Program-made: the position numbers and the translations under genes
Origin: Tritrichomonas musculus
Taxonomy: Eukaryota > Parabasalia > Tritrichomonadida > Tritrichomonadidae
Direction: 5' to 3'
Assembly: GCA_039105265.1 (NCBI GenBank)
Contig: JAPFFF010000018.1
Span: 1,612,001 to 1,676,000 of the forward strand
DNA: 64,000 bases
Notes under the pieces: generated by a model
Seen by the model: only the letters and a program-made list of their open reading frames with translations
The model's database searches: none
Told to the model about the DNA's origin: nothing
Shown here: positions 31,548 to 41,590 of the stretch, piece after piece
Position numbering within the stretch: the stretch's first letter is position 1
How the letters are laid out: each line of letters opens with the position of its first letter

Positions 31548-31945
31548 TTTTTTTTAAATTAATTTATTAGTAATCATGATAATAAAAGATTAGATAGTTC
31601 TACTTAATACTGTTAGATGGATATTTATGAAATAAAAACAATTCTTTATATTTTGATATTTTCTAATATTTATTTGATAATTTATTAAGCATACAGTAAT
31701 TTCATTGGATATATCAAAAAGACAAGATAACAAAAGAATGAATGCATAATATTTATGATTATCATTTATTAATACTTAAATATGATTAATCTTCATTCTA
31801 TAAATTAATAAAAATCCGTATTTATAATAGATAATTAAAACTTATAATTACCATATTCAACAAAAACAATTATTTTTCCGTAATAAATCTTATTAAACTG
31901 ATATCAGTTTGGAAATTGTTAATAAACAATTTTTTTTTTTTTATT
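31548..31945. other. Convergent intergenic spacer
   Basis: Lies between the 3' ends of the BTB/F5-8C gene (plus) and the BTB gene (minus), with T-tracts next to both stop codons. No gene was recognised. Confidence 0.4.
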
Positions 31946-32671
31946 TTAATGGGATTTGCGCTTATCTGATCTTCCCCAGCAAGGTTTTTGAGATGAATTT
32001 CTTCCAAAGCTGAAAACCAATGAGTTTAATGATTCTTCTTGTTTTTCATCAGGAATGGCTCCATTCATAAATAAATTTAATTCAGCAATAACATCACCAG
32101 AAAAAGATCCATTCTGAATTGCAAGCGATAAGACATGACAAAAGGTAGATATATCAAGCTTCTCAGAAAAAGTTGATAAAGGTATATTGCAATAGTATCT
32201 TGCTAAATGCGGCTCAAGTGTGCGAAGAGATTCATTAAGTTCCATATCAAAGCATTTATCAACATATTCAAAAATATTAGAAGGAGATAATATTTCATTG
32301 AGGTAAACATTTACAAGAAAACAATAAAGATTATGAACTCCATAAAAATGAGTAATTTCAATTAATTGAAGAACATTTTGCTCGTTTATTTGAATTTCGC
32401 CTGTGTAGAAATAATTTAATAAGTTTATAAATTGACCTCCTGGATCAAAGCTAATTGAAACTTCTCTTTTTGAGTCTTCTTGCATACCTGATGTAAAAGC
32501 ATTGAAAAGGAATGTTGAAGATTGGCATAAAATTGTTCGATGTGCAGATACTTTTTTCCCATCAGGCAAAACAATTATGCAATCGGACGCAGTCCCATTT
32601 TCCAAAAATTCTCCATAATCAAAACTCTGGTTAATTGCGTATGAATTTAAAAATTCGTGTGTTTTTTTCAT
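31946..32671 (-). CDS. BTB/POZ-domain protein with BACK region
   Basis: 241 residues. The BTB core is clear: DCIIVLPDGKKVSAHRTILC (residues about 30-49), then SSTFLFNAFTSGMQED, then LLNYFYTGEIQINEQNVLQL and a helix pair up to about residue 135. The following 80 residues (SPSNIFEYVDKCFDMELNES, then LSTFSEKLDISTFCHVLSLA) fit a BACK domain. It has no Kelch or F5/8C C-terminus and ends in a basic Ser/Arg tail (RSDKRKSH), so it is shorter than typical trichomonad members. BTB proteins dimerise and often recruit CUL3; that role is inferred. It is divergent from the TRAPPC8-like gene across only 34 bp. Confidence 0.85.
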   Translation of the reverse strand: MKKTHEFLNSYAINQSFDYGEFLENGTASDCIIVLPDGKKVSAHRTILCQSSTFLFNAFTSGMQEDSKREVSISFDPGGQFINLLNYFYTGEIQINEQNVLQLIEITHFYGVHNLYCFLVNVYLNEILSPSNIFEYVDKCFDMELNESLRTLEPHLARYYCNIPLSTFSEKLDISTFCHVLSLAIQNGSFSGDVIAELNLFMNGAIPDEKQEESLNSLVFSFGRNSSQKPCWGRSDKRKSH

Positions 32672-32705
32672 TTAAAAAATTGAAATGAAATAAAATTTTG
32701 GTCAA
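32672..32705. promoter_or_regulatory. 34-bp divergent promoter region
   Basis: The start codons of the BTB gene (minus, 32671) and the TRAPPC8-like gene (plus, 32706) are separated by 34 bases. On the plus side the sequence just before the ATG is TTGGTCAA, giving a TCAAATG initiator-like context. On the minus side TTTCATTTCAATTTTT carries two TCA(A/T)T motifs. Trichomonad initiators are known as TCA(+1)Y(T/A); the match here is by eye. Confidence 0.5.
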
Positions 32706-35700
32706 ATGATAACAGAACTTCTTCTCAACCAGTTTCGACCTTCTATTTTTTGTTTTGCAACAGAAGAAGCTAAAAGATTATATCCACACTATCGAACAAC
32801 AGTAAAAAATGCTTTTGATGAGGCTGTAAAAAAAATTCCGTTTCAAGTTCGATTAATTTTTGGACGAGGAATCGATAAAAACATAAATATTAGTGATTTA
32901 AACGAAGAATACGATGAAAAAATTGATGAAATGCTTCTTGAAGCAAATTTAATATCTACACGTAGTTGTTTTACACAATCAATGCCAAATTTAAATGCGT
33001 CTACACATAATGATCTTTCATATAACGAAAAGGTTGAAAAATATCATAAAATATCGGATACTATTTTTTCTTCATTATTTGTACGAACTCGTTTTTTCCC
33101 TTATTTTTTCCTTTCAGATATTCCAGTTTGCTTTTTAATTATTGTTGCTGGAAAAGAAGATATTTCATTTCCTCACGGTGTTTTTCCCCAATGGTCTTTA
33201 GCAACAATTCGTAAAATTAGGAAAACAACAATGCTTCTTTCACCCGAAGCAAAACAAACTTCTGAAAGTGAAAAACAAAAATTTAAAACAAATCTCATTA
33301 ATACTCTTTCGAAGTGGCTAAAAACAACTTTTTTAGACCAATATAATACTGAAATTTCACAGGTAGAAAGCGATTATATTCGAGAATGGACAGGATTTGC
33401 ACAAGCTTTAGCCAATTTTTTTAATGCTCGTGATGATCCAAAAACATCACTTGTGATGTTGAAAGCTTATGCAGATTTGAAAGCTCAACAAGGAAACTAC
33501 AAAGAATCTGAGTTAGCATATCGAAAAGTTTGCACTAATGTGAAAGAAAAAGATGATGAAGAGATGTTATCAGAATCGCTTTTTCTTCTTGGCTGCGTTC
33601 AAATAATTCAAAGCAGAGATCCTTTGTTTTTTATTGATCATACAGGCAGCAATAACCAAGGGGAGACTAATTTAAGTAATCTATTAAAAGCGAATAGTGC
33701 ATATTTCAATAAGGTTGATTTAACAGAAGTTATTTCAATATTTTCAAGTGCTAGAAAACATGCTTTAGCAATTGGAAAAAATGAGCAAGCTTTTTTATGC
33801 GGAATGCTAGAATTTGAAGTTCGAAAAGTTTTAAAAGCAGCACCGTACAGAGCTTTAATGTTCATTATATCAACAAACATTGGAAAAGATAATATTAATA
33901 TTCCTAACAGACCAGATGTTAAATTTGTTACTGGATTCAACACAAGTCAACAAATTTCAAATCGATTAAATACTCGTACAATCATAAATTCAAATACTAA
34001 TTTAAATATTAGTCCCAATTCAAATTCAGATACCTATCCCAAATCAAATTCTAATTCAAATTTGAATATTAATTCAAATTCGAATTTAATTTTGAATACC
34101 AAAACAAACACCCCAATTAACATAGAGAATCTACTTAAACGAAGATTTGCACCCATCAATATTTCATTGTGCCTATCATCTAGATCATCTCCATTTAATT
34201 ACCAAGCAAAGGGAATTCTAAGAATTATCCTTCCATTTCTTCTCGAGATGATGTCCCTTTATTCACGGAGGAGGAAGCGTGCCCTTTTTCTCGCACTGGC
34301 AGCCCATGCATTTCTCATACGACGAAAGCGAATCATCACATCGAACAGCGACAACAGCTCAGAGATACAGAACAGCGTCAGCGATAGCGACATCAGCGAT
34401 GATGACAACTTTGGGGGCTTTCTGGATCCTTTTTTCTGTTCTTCAATGTTGAGTGACGCGGCTGATCTTTTACAGAACGAAAAGTGGCCCCTAATAAGGC
34501 AAACCGTCTCACTTAGGGCTATTTCCATCAACGAGAACCTAGTAGAGCTTCTTGTCAATGTTGTTGGAAGTAGGAAGCTTCTACTTCCTGATCAGACGAT
34601 TAAAATTACGAGTGCTTTCACGCAAGGCAATCTCATACAAAATTCAGAGACCTCAGAAAATTCAAAACAAAATTCAATAGCCTTTGAAAATTCAGAAGAC
34701 ACTCAAAAAATAACGGATTTGAGTACTTCAGAAAATTCAAAACAAAATTCAGTGATCATTGAAAATTCTGAAGATATTCAAAAATCAATGAATTTGAATA
34801 CTTCAGAAAATTCAAAACATAATTCAGTGGACATTGAAAATTCAGAAGATACTCAAAAAACAGTGTACCCTAATTTGTACTCCAATTCGCCACGCGCGTC
34901 TTCTTTCTTCCTCGCCCTTCCTTGCGGCTTCATTGAGGCGTACGTGTCAGATGTCTACTCGCACGGCTTCGAACGTTGCCCGCCTCCCTCGATGAGGAAC
35001 AACGAGGAGTGGTTCATGCTGAGCGAGCGAATGTTTGGCTCTTTCAATCGCGGCAACTTTTTCAGTCAACTTTTCCGCCACACTTCGTCAGGAAGCATCA
35101 GCGCGCCTGGCACAGGCGGAGGCACGCGAAACCTGGGCGGCACATCGATCTTCAGCACAGGAAGCAGCCACCTTCGCTGCGAGTGCTGCGTTGGCGAGAA
35201 AGTCGTAATTAGAGTCGCCTTGAAGATGCGCAACGTGAGATACGACCTCTTCAAGTTCGCGCTGCTGGTGAACGAGTTCCCTCTGAATGGCGATGGTGAG
35301 GTGAAGTCATGTAGTCAATCTGTTGTGAAGTCATCGATGAACGTTAAGGCTGCCAAGTTCTGCTACATTGAGACGTACCTCACGCCGCAGCAGCCAGGAA
35401 GATTCGAGGTGTACGGAGTCAAGTTCGAGTGGGGAAACGTGACGCACCTAGAGTGCCCATTCAGCGAGCAGGACCCAGTCATCGTAATGGCCCTGCCTGA
35501 GTTTGCCGCACCCCAGATCACCCTCCAGGTCCTCCCAAAGCAGCACCTCATACCAACACAATCTGACAACCAAATCCAAGCAGCCAGAGGCTCCGAGTCC
35601 AACTCAATTCTCACTCCAAACACAAACAACACAAATACAAGTGATAACAACAACAACAACAACACAAATACAGCTGTAAACAATTCAAATATGAATGATA

Positions 35701-37307
35701 ACAACAACAACAACAATAATAATAATAATAATAATACAGCTGTAAACAATTCAAATATGAATGATAACAACAACAACAACAACAATAATAATAATAATAC
35801 AGCTGTAAACAATTCAAATATGAATGATAACAACAACACAAACACAAATACAAGTGATAACAACAACAATAATAATACAAATATAAATGATAACATGACG
35901 GTTGTTGATAATGATGTTGTGAAGATTGGGTTGAATAGGAGGCTGAGTGTTTCGAGTTCTTCGTACAGCATCAGCTTGCCGAGCAGGCGAGTTCTCATTC
36001 CAGGCCAAATCTTCCCGCTGACAGTTCGGATCACCAACACGTGCGGCTTCGACTTGTCGAGTCTTTCCATGCTGATCTACACGAGTGGCCCAGTTGAGTG
36101 CGTCCTTATTGACCCGCGCTGCAAGGGCGTCTTCAACCGCTACAGCCTCGAGCCACTTCGCAAGAACAGTTCGCTCACGCTGGAGGTAGCGATACACGCG
36201 CTTCACGAGGCAGAGATCGACAAGGATGCTGCCAATGTCTACAGCGATGAAGCGCGAGTTCTTCTTCTTTTTCCGTTCTGGACGTCTCCAATGAATAAGA
36301 GCAATGGAAATGAAAATGAAGACGCGACGGCCGATCTATTCCAGCCTGTTCCCCGCTTTGACTACGTTGAGCTAGAGTTTGAGATTGTCGGCGACACGAG
36401 CAAGAGGAAGAACGACCAAAGCCACTCGTTTTCGAGGAGCAAGAGCAACAGCCTGATCTTGGCGCGCCTGAAGAAAAGCCAAGCTCAAAATGAGGACGCA
36501 TTGAAAATTGTGAAGAAGAACGATCATCCTCTTCTCAATTTTTCAATAGAAAAATGTCAGGAGAGCCAATCAGGAATTTCGATCGTTTGCCCTTCAAAAA
36601 CTTTCCCTATCGGCTTCTCACCTTTTGATAACTCTATCGTCCAGAGACATACTAAAATAATAAACGGTCGCTCAGCTATTTTGAATGTTGCGTCTTCCGT
36701 GACGGCTGAAAAAGATGGGGTTGTAAAGCTTCCTTCTTTTTGTTCTCCTTTCGTGCCAAAAGACAGACTTGCTTTCTGGTTCTCTGACAATGAAAGTGTC
36801 TTTTATTTCTACGTGGAAGACGAGCTTCATAAGAGAGAAAAAATTCTTCAAAAAAAGAAAATTCAAGAAAAAAATAAAAATGTCAATTTTTTCAATTCAC
36901 AGTCTCAAATTGAAAAAAGTGTCACTAATATTATTTTTGATGGAGATAAAAATTTATCCTTGCTTTCTTTCTTGGGAGGAGTAGAAGTGGCTGCTTACTT
37001 CCTAAAAACTGATGTTGCCGATACTAATATTAATTGTCCAAAGAAAAAGTTGAAGGTGGAGGTGAAAAACGTTTCAGGAGCCGTTTTAAATAACGTAAAA
37101 GTGGAAATTGTGCAGAAAAGAAAGGAACAATTTGTTAAATGCATCTTGAGCGGAAAATTGAAAAATTTTGTGAAGAAATTGGATATGAATGGTTCTGTCT
37201 CTTTTGATCTTTACGCTTTGGTGTTCGATGATAATTATCAGATTAAAGTGGCCATCATATCTGATGAGATAAAATCTTTGTTACCAATTGATATATCTTC
37301 TTTGTAA
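32706..37307 (+). CDS. TRAPPC8/Trs85-like trafficking protein
   Basis: 1,533 residues. The N-terminal part contains LFVRTRFFPYFFLSDIPVCF and a helical region. The block VESDYIREWTGFAQALANFF, then LVMLKAYADLKAQQGNYKES (about residues 222-265) resembles the Trs85 region in which TRAPPC8 has helical repeats and an A-D-Y/DYKLA-type sequence. The C-terminal half has beta-sandwich-like repeats (VLIPGQIFPLTVRITNTCGF), as in TRAPPC8. That protein is the TRAPPIII-specific subunit acting on Rab1 at ER-Golgi and autophagosome membranes. Inserts include three 25-residue tandem repeats (TSENSKQNS...) and an Asn-rich tract. Base composition changes abruptly inside the gene: 34240-34620, 34880-35600 and 35930-36490 are far more GC-rich than the rest. 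The frame stays open throughout. Confidence 0.55.
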   Translation: MITELLLNQFRPSIFCFATEEAKRLYPHYRTTVKNAFDEAVKKIPFQVRLIFGRGIDKNINISDLNEEYDEKIDEMLLEANLISTRSCFTQSMPNLNASTHNDLSYNEKVEKYHKISDTIFSSLFVRTRFFPYFFLSDIPVCFLIIVAGKEDISFPHGVFPQWSLATIRKIRKTTMLLSPEAKQTSESEKQKFKTNLINTLSKWLKTTFLDQYNTEISQVESDYIREWTGFAQALANFFNARDDPKTSLVMLKAYADLKAQQGNYKESELAYRKVCTNVKEKDDEEMLSESLFLLGCVQIIQSRDPLFFIDHTGSNNQGETNLSNLLKANSAYFNKVDLTEVISIFSSARKHALAIGKNEQAFLCGMLEFEVRKVLKAAPYRALMFIISTNIGKDNINIPNRPDVKFVTGFNTSQQISNRLNTRTIINSNTNLNISPNSNSDTYPKSNSNSNLNINSNSNLILNTKTNTPINIENLLKRRFAPINISLCLSSRSSPFNYQAKGILRIILPFLLEMMSLYSRRRKRALFLALAAHAFLIRRKRIITSNSDNSSEIQNSVSDSDISDDDNFGGFLDPFFCSSMLSDAADLLQNEKWPLIRQTVSLRAISINENLVELLVNVVGSRKLLLPDQTIKITSAFTQGNLIQNSETSENSKQNSIAFENSEDTQKITDLSTSENSKQNSVIIENSEDIQKSMNLNTSENSKHNSVDIENSEDTQKTVYPNLYSNSPRASSFFLALPCGFIEAYVSDVYSHGFERCPPPSMRNNEEWFMLSERMFGSFNRGNFFSQLFRHTSSGSISAPGTGGGTRNLGGTSIFSTGSSHLRCECCVGEKVVIRVALKMRNVRYDLFKFALLVNEFPLNGDGEVKSCSQSVVKSSMNVKAAKFCYIETYLTPQQPGRFEVYGVKFEWGNVTHLECPFSEQDPVIVMALPEFAAPQITLQVLPKQHLIPTQSDNQIQAARGSESNSILTPNTNNTNTSDNNNNNNTNTAVNNSNMNDNNNNNNNNNNNNTAVNNSNMNDNNNNNNNNNNNTAVNNSNMNDNNNTNTNTSDNNNNNNTNINDNMTVVDNDVVKIGLNRRLSVSSSSYSISLPSRRVLIPGQIFPLTVRITNTCGFDLSSLSMLIYTSGPVECVLIDPRCKGVFNRYSLEPLRKNSSLTLEVAIHALHEAEIDKDAANVYSDEARVLLLFPFWTSPMNKSNGNENEDATADLFQPVPRFDYVELEFEIVGDTSKRKNDQSHSFSRSKSNSLILARLKKSQAQNEDALKIVKKNDHPLLNFSIEKCQESQSGISIVCPSKTFPIGFSPFDNSIVQRHTKIINGRSAILNVASSVTAEKDGVVKLPSFCSPFVPKDRLAFWFSDNESVFYFYVEDELHKREKILQKKKIQEKNKNVNFFNSQSQIEKSVTNIIFDGDKNLSLLSFLGGVEVAAYFLKTDVADTNINCPKKKLKVEVKNVSGAVLNNVKVEIVQKRKEQFVKCILSGKLKNFVKKLDMNGSVSFDLYALVFDDNYQIKVAIISDEIKSLLPIDISSL
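34650..34874 (+). repeat. 75-bp tandem repeat, three copies, coding
   Basis: Three in-frame copies begin at 34650, 34725 and 34800, encoding TSENSKQNS...ENSEDTQK-type units of 25 residues. The copies differ at several codons, so the duplication is not brand new. They lie inside the TRAPPC8-like gene in an AT-rich gap between two GC-rich patches. Confidence 0.85.
35620..35900 (+). repeat. Asn-rich coding repeat tract
   Basis: AAC/AAT runs encode poly-Asn interspersed with three copies of TAVNNSNMND and flanking NTNTSD units. The first runs are mostly AAC and later ones include AAT, so it is not a pure microsatellite. It lies within the TRAPPC8-like gene as a disordered insert. Confidence 0.85.
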
Positions 37308-37729
37308 ATTTTATGTTTTTTTTTTTTTTATTGTAAATAAATGTCATTTATTATCGTTTATGATATTTTTTTTTTAATTTAATCAATTCTTTGAAAAAGC
37401 TGGTGAACATTGCTATATATACAATTGACACATAAATTCATATGTTATCATGATTTTCTATTTATATGCATACTCTTTAACTAATTTAAATAATTGGCAA
37501 AATCATAATATGCTGTTTTTGCGAATAAATATAAGTATATTATGCCTATAAATACGTTTTCATATTTACAAACTTTGAAAATTTGATAAAAAAAAAAAAA
37601 AGATATTTATTTTTATATTTGATTCAAAATACAAAATTATTAAAATAGTAATTCTATAAATATGTTTAAAAATGTTTAACCACTAATAGAATTTGAGATT
37701 TAAAGAGATTCAAAGGAGGTTATAAAGAA
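37308..37729. other. Convergent intergenic spacer
   Basis: Lies between the 3' ends of the TRAPPC8-like gene (plus) and the second pseudokinase gene (minus). T-tracts at 37315-37330 and 37364-37373 are likely 3'-end signals. Nothing else was recognised. Confidence 0.4.
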
Positions 37730-39841
37730 TTATTTAAGCATTGATTTATGCTTATATAAAATATTAACTAAGTCGAGAAAATAGGTTACTTCATAAATGT
37801 CATAATCATAATCTTTTTTAAAGAAATTCTGACATAGTCTATTTAGAGTTTGCTTAAAAAGAATTTCTTCTTCTTTTTTTAGTTGATTATAAATATCAAA
37901 AAGATTTACAAATCTCTCAAAATTCATGGTTTGATGACAAGTGACAAAATTATTTAAAAGGAGAGTTGGTTCTGAATCACTTGTAATTTCCATATCCTCT
38001 TCATTCATACTATCATAATTTCGACCTTTAAGTGACAACATTTCATATACTTCGAAAAAGTTGTCTTCATCTGCTTTATTATCAAGACATGCATCTAATA
38101 TTTGCTTATAGAATTTTTGATCGTCAGGTAAAACTAATTTCTCTTTTGCTTCAGACAAAATATTATAATAGTCATCATCTCTCATTTTATCTTTATCTTT
38201 ATCTCGTAATTTTAATTCGAAATACTTTTTTTCACCAGATGCATTAAGCAATAGTTCAAGCATTAGGACACCGAGAGCAAAAATATCACTCATTACGTCG
38301 TTATATACTATTTTTGCATGATACAAGCGTGAAAAATGCGTTTCTTTTGAATTAAAAGGAAAAACGGAAAGCTGAAATTGAACAGGCTTGCCTTTGAATT
38401 CTGATACAGAATTGCATTCGTTGTAATTAATAGCTGATACAAAAATTGTTTCACTTGAAAAATTGGGTGGGAAATGATCAGACGGATCTTCGGAATGCAA
38501 TAACATAAGATAGTTAATTAAATAAATCATCCAATAATGAATTTCATTGTATGATGGCGAATGAATCTTGAGAAATTCTTCTAATGAACACAAATAAACA
38601 TTTTTGAAGAAATATTCTTGATATATTTCATTTTCTATTTTATCTTTTAATTGCGATTCAAAAGTATCTTGAGAAATATCTAAATCTTCTTCTTTTAATA
38701 AAATTGGTTTCGTGAAAAAGCAGTTATCTTGAAAAAAAAATTGGAATATGAAATTATCATGTAATTTTAATAGATTTTGTTGATTTTCATTGTTGTCGTT
38801 AGTATGGAAAAAACTGATCAAATTACGCTGACTTTTTATTTTCTGTGCAATTGATTTGGAATTGTCACGCTCAAATTTAGATAAATCATTTTTGTCAGCT
38901 AAAATGTCATGTATCGTTGTATTATTCGCAGGATAGAATTCATCATTCGACAAAATTTGATCAAGTTTTCCTTTGATTTCATCAATTGAAGGGCGACCTT
39001 CTTGCCGAAGACAGGGATTAATAATTTCGTTTATAATTCGTTGCTTAAAATTATGATTATCATTATTATGATTATCAACACTATTATTGCCAATGTTATT
39101 ATTATCATTATCATTATTATTTTTTTCATAATCTGAATATCTGCTAAAATTCGAAAGTTTTTCAAGATTCTCGGTGAATTTTTCACCGAATTTAACATTT
39201 TTTTTTGAGGTTAAAATCAGCTCTAATAGTAATCCAAGAGAAAACATATCGTATTGTCTGAAAGATTCGACAGAATTATTTTCTTGTTCAATTAAGTTTT
39301 GAATACTTATCTTTTTTTTATTTATAACTTTTACTCTTCTTGGTTCAATATAATAATAATTAGGAGCTTTTAGACTGTCAGTAGACTCTTTGATGGGAAA
39401 TCCAATGTATCCAATTTTTGCATCTAAGTTTTCATCTAAGAAAATGCAAAAATCGGATAAGTTTCCATGATATGTTTGTAAGGTGCAATGAATATAATAA
39501 ACAGCATTTACAATTTGATAAATCCACTTTTTACAATAAAAATCATAATTCAAATTAGCTTTAAATTTATTAAATGAATCATTTGACTCATTAAAAAAAT
39601 GGTTAAGACTCCCTAACTTTGATATTGGTAAAAAATAGCTATAGGTTTTAATATTATTGCATTCTAAAAAGTTCCTTTCATCAGGTGTTAACTTCTTATA
39701 TTTAATAATATAAGAAGAATCATTTTGGTTACAAAATATATAGCATTCATGTTCTTTCGTTTGATCCTCTAACTCTGAATTATAGATTCCAATCATATTT
39801 GCATCGTTATAAAAAAATCGTTCGCATTGAAGGTATGACAT
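37730..39841 (-). CDS. Tandem pseudokinase-like protein, second copy of the family
   Basis: 703 residues in two kinase-like halves. Half 1 has WIYQIVNAVYYIHCTLQTYH followed by GNLSDFCIFLDENLDAKIGY and FRQYDMFSLGLLLELIL. Half 2 has YWMIYLINYLMLLHSEDPSD, then SSETIFVSA, then VMSDIFALGVLMLELLL. The spacing is that of a kinase C-lobe, but the HRD Asp and the DFG motif are missing (HGNLS in half 1, none in half 2), so catalysis is not expected. The C-terminal helical module (FERFVNLFDIYNQLKKEEEI) resembles the module ending each half of the gene at 17829, placing both in one family. Half 1 carries an Asn/Asp-rich insert near residues 240-265. Function unknown; a scaffold role is inference. Confidence 0.65.
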   Translation of the reverse strand: MSYLQCERFFYNDANMIGIYNSELEDQTKEHECYIFCNQNDSSYIIKYKKLTPDERNFLECNNIKTYSYFLPISKLGSLNHFFNESNDSFNKFKANLNYDFYCKKWIYQIVNAVYYIHCTLQTYHGNLSDFCIFLDENLDAKIGYIGFPIKESTDSLKAPNYYYIEPRRVKVINKKKISIQNLIEQENNSVESFRQYDMFSLGLLLELILTSKKNVKFGEKFTENLEKLSNFSRYSDYEKNNNDNDNNNIGNNSVDNHNNDNHNFKQRIINEIINPCLRQEGRPSIDEIKGKLDQILSNDEFYPANNTTIHDILADKNDLSKFERDNSKSIAQKIKSQRNLISFFHTNDNNENQQNLLKLHDNFIFQFFFQDNCFFTKPILLKEEDLDISQDTFESQLKDKIENEIYQEYFFKNVYLCSLEEFLKIHSPSYNEIHYWMIYLINYLMLLHSEDPSDHFPPNFSSETIFVSAINYNECNSVSEFKGKPVQFQLSVFPFNSKETHFSRLYHAKIVYNDVMSDIFALGVLMLELLLNASGEKKYFELKLRDKDKDKMRDDDYYNILSEAKEKLVLPDDQKFYKQILDACLDNKADEDNFFEVYEMLSLKGRNYDSMNEEDMEITSDSEPTLLLNNFVTCHQTMNFERFVNLFDIYNQLKKEEEILFKQTLNRLCQNFFKKDYDYDIYEVTYFLDLVNILYKHKSMLK

Positions 39842-40307
39842 ATATTATATGATACATTTAAAACTATAAAATTTCAATCAAAATAAATAGCGTCATGTTT
39901 TTGGTTCATTGAATTTTTGTAAAACTTGTAAAACTTTGAAATTTTTTCATCAATTAATAAAATTTGTAAAACTTTGAATTTTTTGTGAAAAAATGTCCAA
40001 TTAAAATCTTATAGGATAGTGTGATCCATCTCAACAAATCTTTTTATGAGCATATTAGAACACCATACAAAGTTGTTTTTCTTCTTTTCGATTTTCATTC
40101 TTAACAAATCGAAAATTATTCTTTTCAAAAAGTTGTAAAAACTTTTATTAATAATATGGATATATCCTTATGATTTATAAAAATATTTTTAAATAGAGAA
40201 TTATTTGCATTTAAATAAGCTTGTAAATTTGGTGAAATAAACGTTTTTTGGGTTTTAAAAATCACCAAATGTAACCATATTATTGTCAAATAAGTTTTAT
40301 TAATAAA
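39842..40307. other. AT-rich spacer before the repeat desert
   Basis: Upstream of the second pseudokinase gene. It contains a near-duplicated phrase (AAAACTTTGAA near 39933 and 39971). A 67-residue minus-strand frame (40125-40328) is not convincing. No gene is seen from here to about 50.8 kb. Confidence 0.4.
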
Positions 40308-40695
40308 AAAAGGGTTCGACTCTCTCAAATTTTTTTTGATTGAAAAATAATAATATCTTAAAAATTAAATATTCTTTCTATTTAATAAATTCTTAAATCA
40401 ATATCTGATAAAATCTTTATTCATTTAATATATCTTAAAAAACAAAAAATTTGTTATTTATTCAATAAATCATTAAAATAAGTGTTTTTATTATGATATT
40501 TGAGGCTTTTTCTTAAATGATTTATTATTTACATTATTTATATATAACTTAAAATATAATAATAATTTTTAAAAAATTATATTATTGATATTCAAGAAAT
40601 TATTGTTTTTTATAAATAAAAATTTTGAATTAATAATTGAATAAAATACTAGTTTTTGAAAAAATTATTTTGATAATATCAGAATTTTGAAAATA
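40308..40695 (-). mobile_element. Element X, split copy, first half
   Basis: Begins AAAAGGGTTCGACTCTCTC and is the reverse complement of the right part of the intact copy at 42224-43174 (matching about 42786-43174), with small indels. The matching second half lies at 43238-44774. The two halves together equal about one element length, so this copy was split by the intervening 2.5 kb. It is non-coding. Confidence 0.75.
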
Positions 40696-41590
40696 TAAAC
40701 TTAAATTCAAATGCCAGCCCAAGCTTTTTTTCTCTCAATTTTTTTGACAAAAAAAATATTTATTTCAATTTTAATAAGCTTATTTATTTCTTTTCAAATT
40801 AATCTTTAAAAGTTTTGATTTTTCATTAATTTATCAAGGATCAATTCAGTATGCAGACATTTTCATAAGATTTCGCCAATAACTTAACTCGACTGTGTCT
40901 TTCATTGCTTTTGGTGCCAAATTAAAGGTTCAAAAATTATAATTATTGATAAACAATCTTGCAATTAGAAGTTACACTTGGATTTTTGCCCATACACCAT
41001 TATACTTCTTTGATTTTTATGATTTTTGCTTGGCATTTCAAGTATTCAGTATAAATATTTCAAAAGCATACTCAACTCGGCAAAATTATTTCAAATAAAT
41101 GCTCCCCTTATTGATTTACGTCATTTGCAAATAGATTATCCATATATTTTGCCTGTTAATTACACTCTTTTTGAACTAGTTAGTAAAATTTTATTTTAAT
41201 TCAATTTTAATATAAAATATTGAAAATAATAAATTTGAATTGGTTCAAAACTCAGACCAAAATTGAATAAAAAAGTTCCCTTTTTTGTATTAATACGTTA
41301 TTAAATAACCGCCACCAAGGCCAATTATAGCTGAAAGGTGGGCCGACTTTTGAACGGCAGTTTAATATATTTATCCTATATATAATAAGAGTTCATTTTG
41401 AACATAGGCTTAAAAAAATCAGAATAATATCAGTATATCAAATCTATCATTTAAAAAATCCTATCTCTAATATATAAAGAGTTTTTATTCAAAAATGATT
41501 AAAATATAATATTTTTTAACTTTTTGAGAGCGAAAAGGTGGATGAAAAAAAATCACTTCAGGTGGAAAACCACTATTTACCAATTTAGCC

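Noticed and set aside
35363-36206. Minus-strand frames of 130-235 aa opposite the TRAPPC8-like gene
   Set aside because: Made of poly-Leu/Cys/Tyr from the reverse of Asn repeats and GC-rich codons; the plus frame is continuous for 1,533 codons.
40300-40325. GGGTTCGACTC resembles a tRNA T-arm/B box
   Set aside because: No acceptor stem, D-arm or anticodon arm fits on either side, and the word is the shared end of element X.
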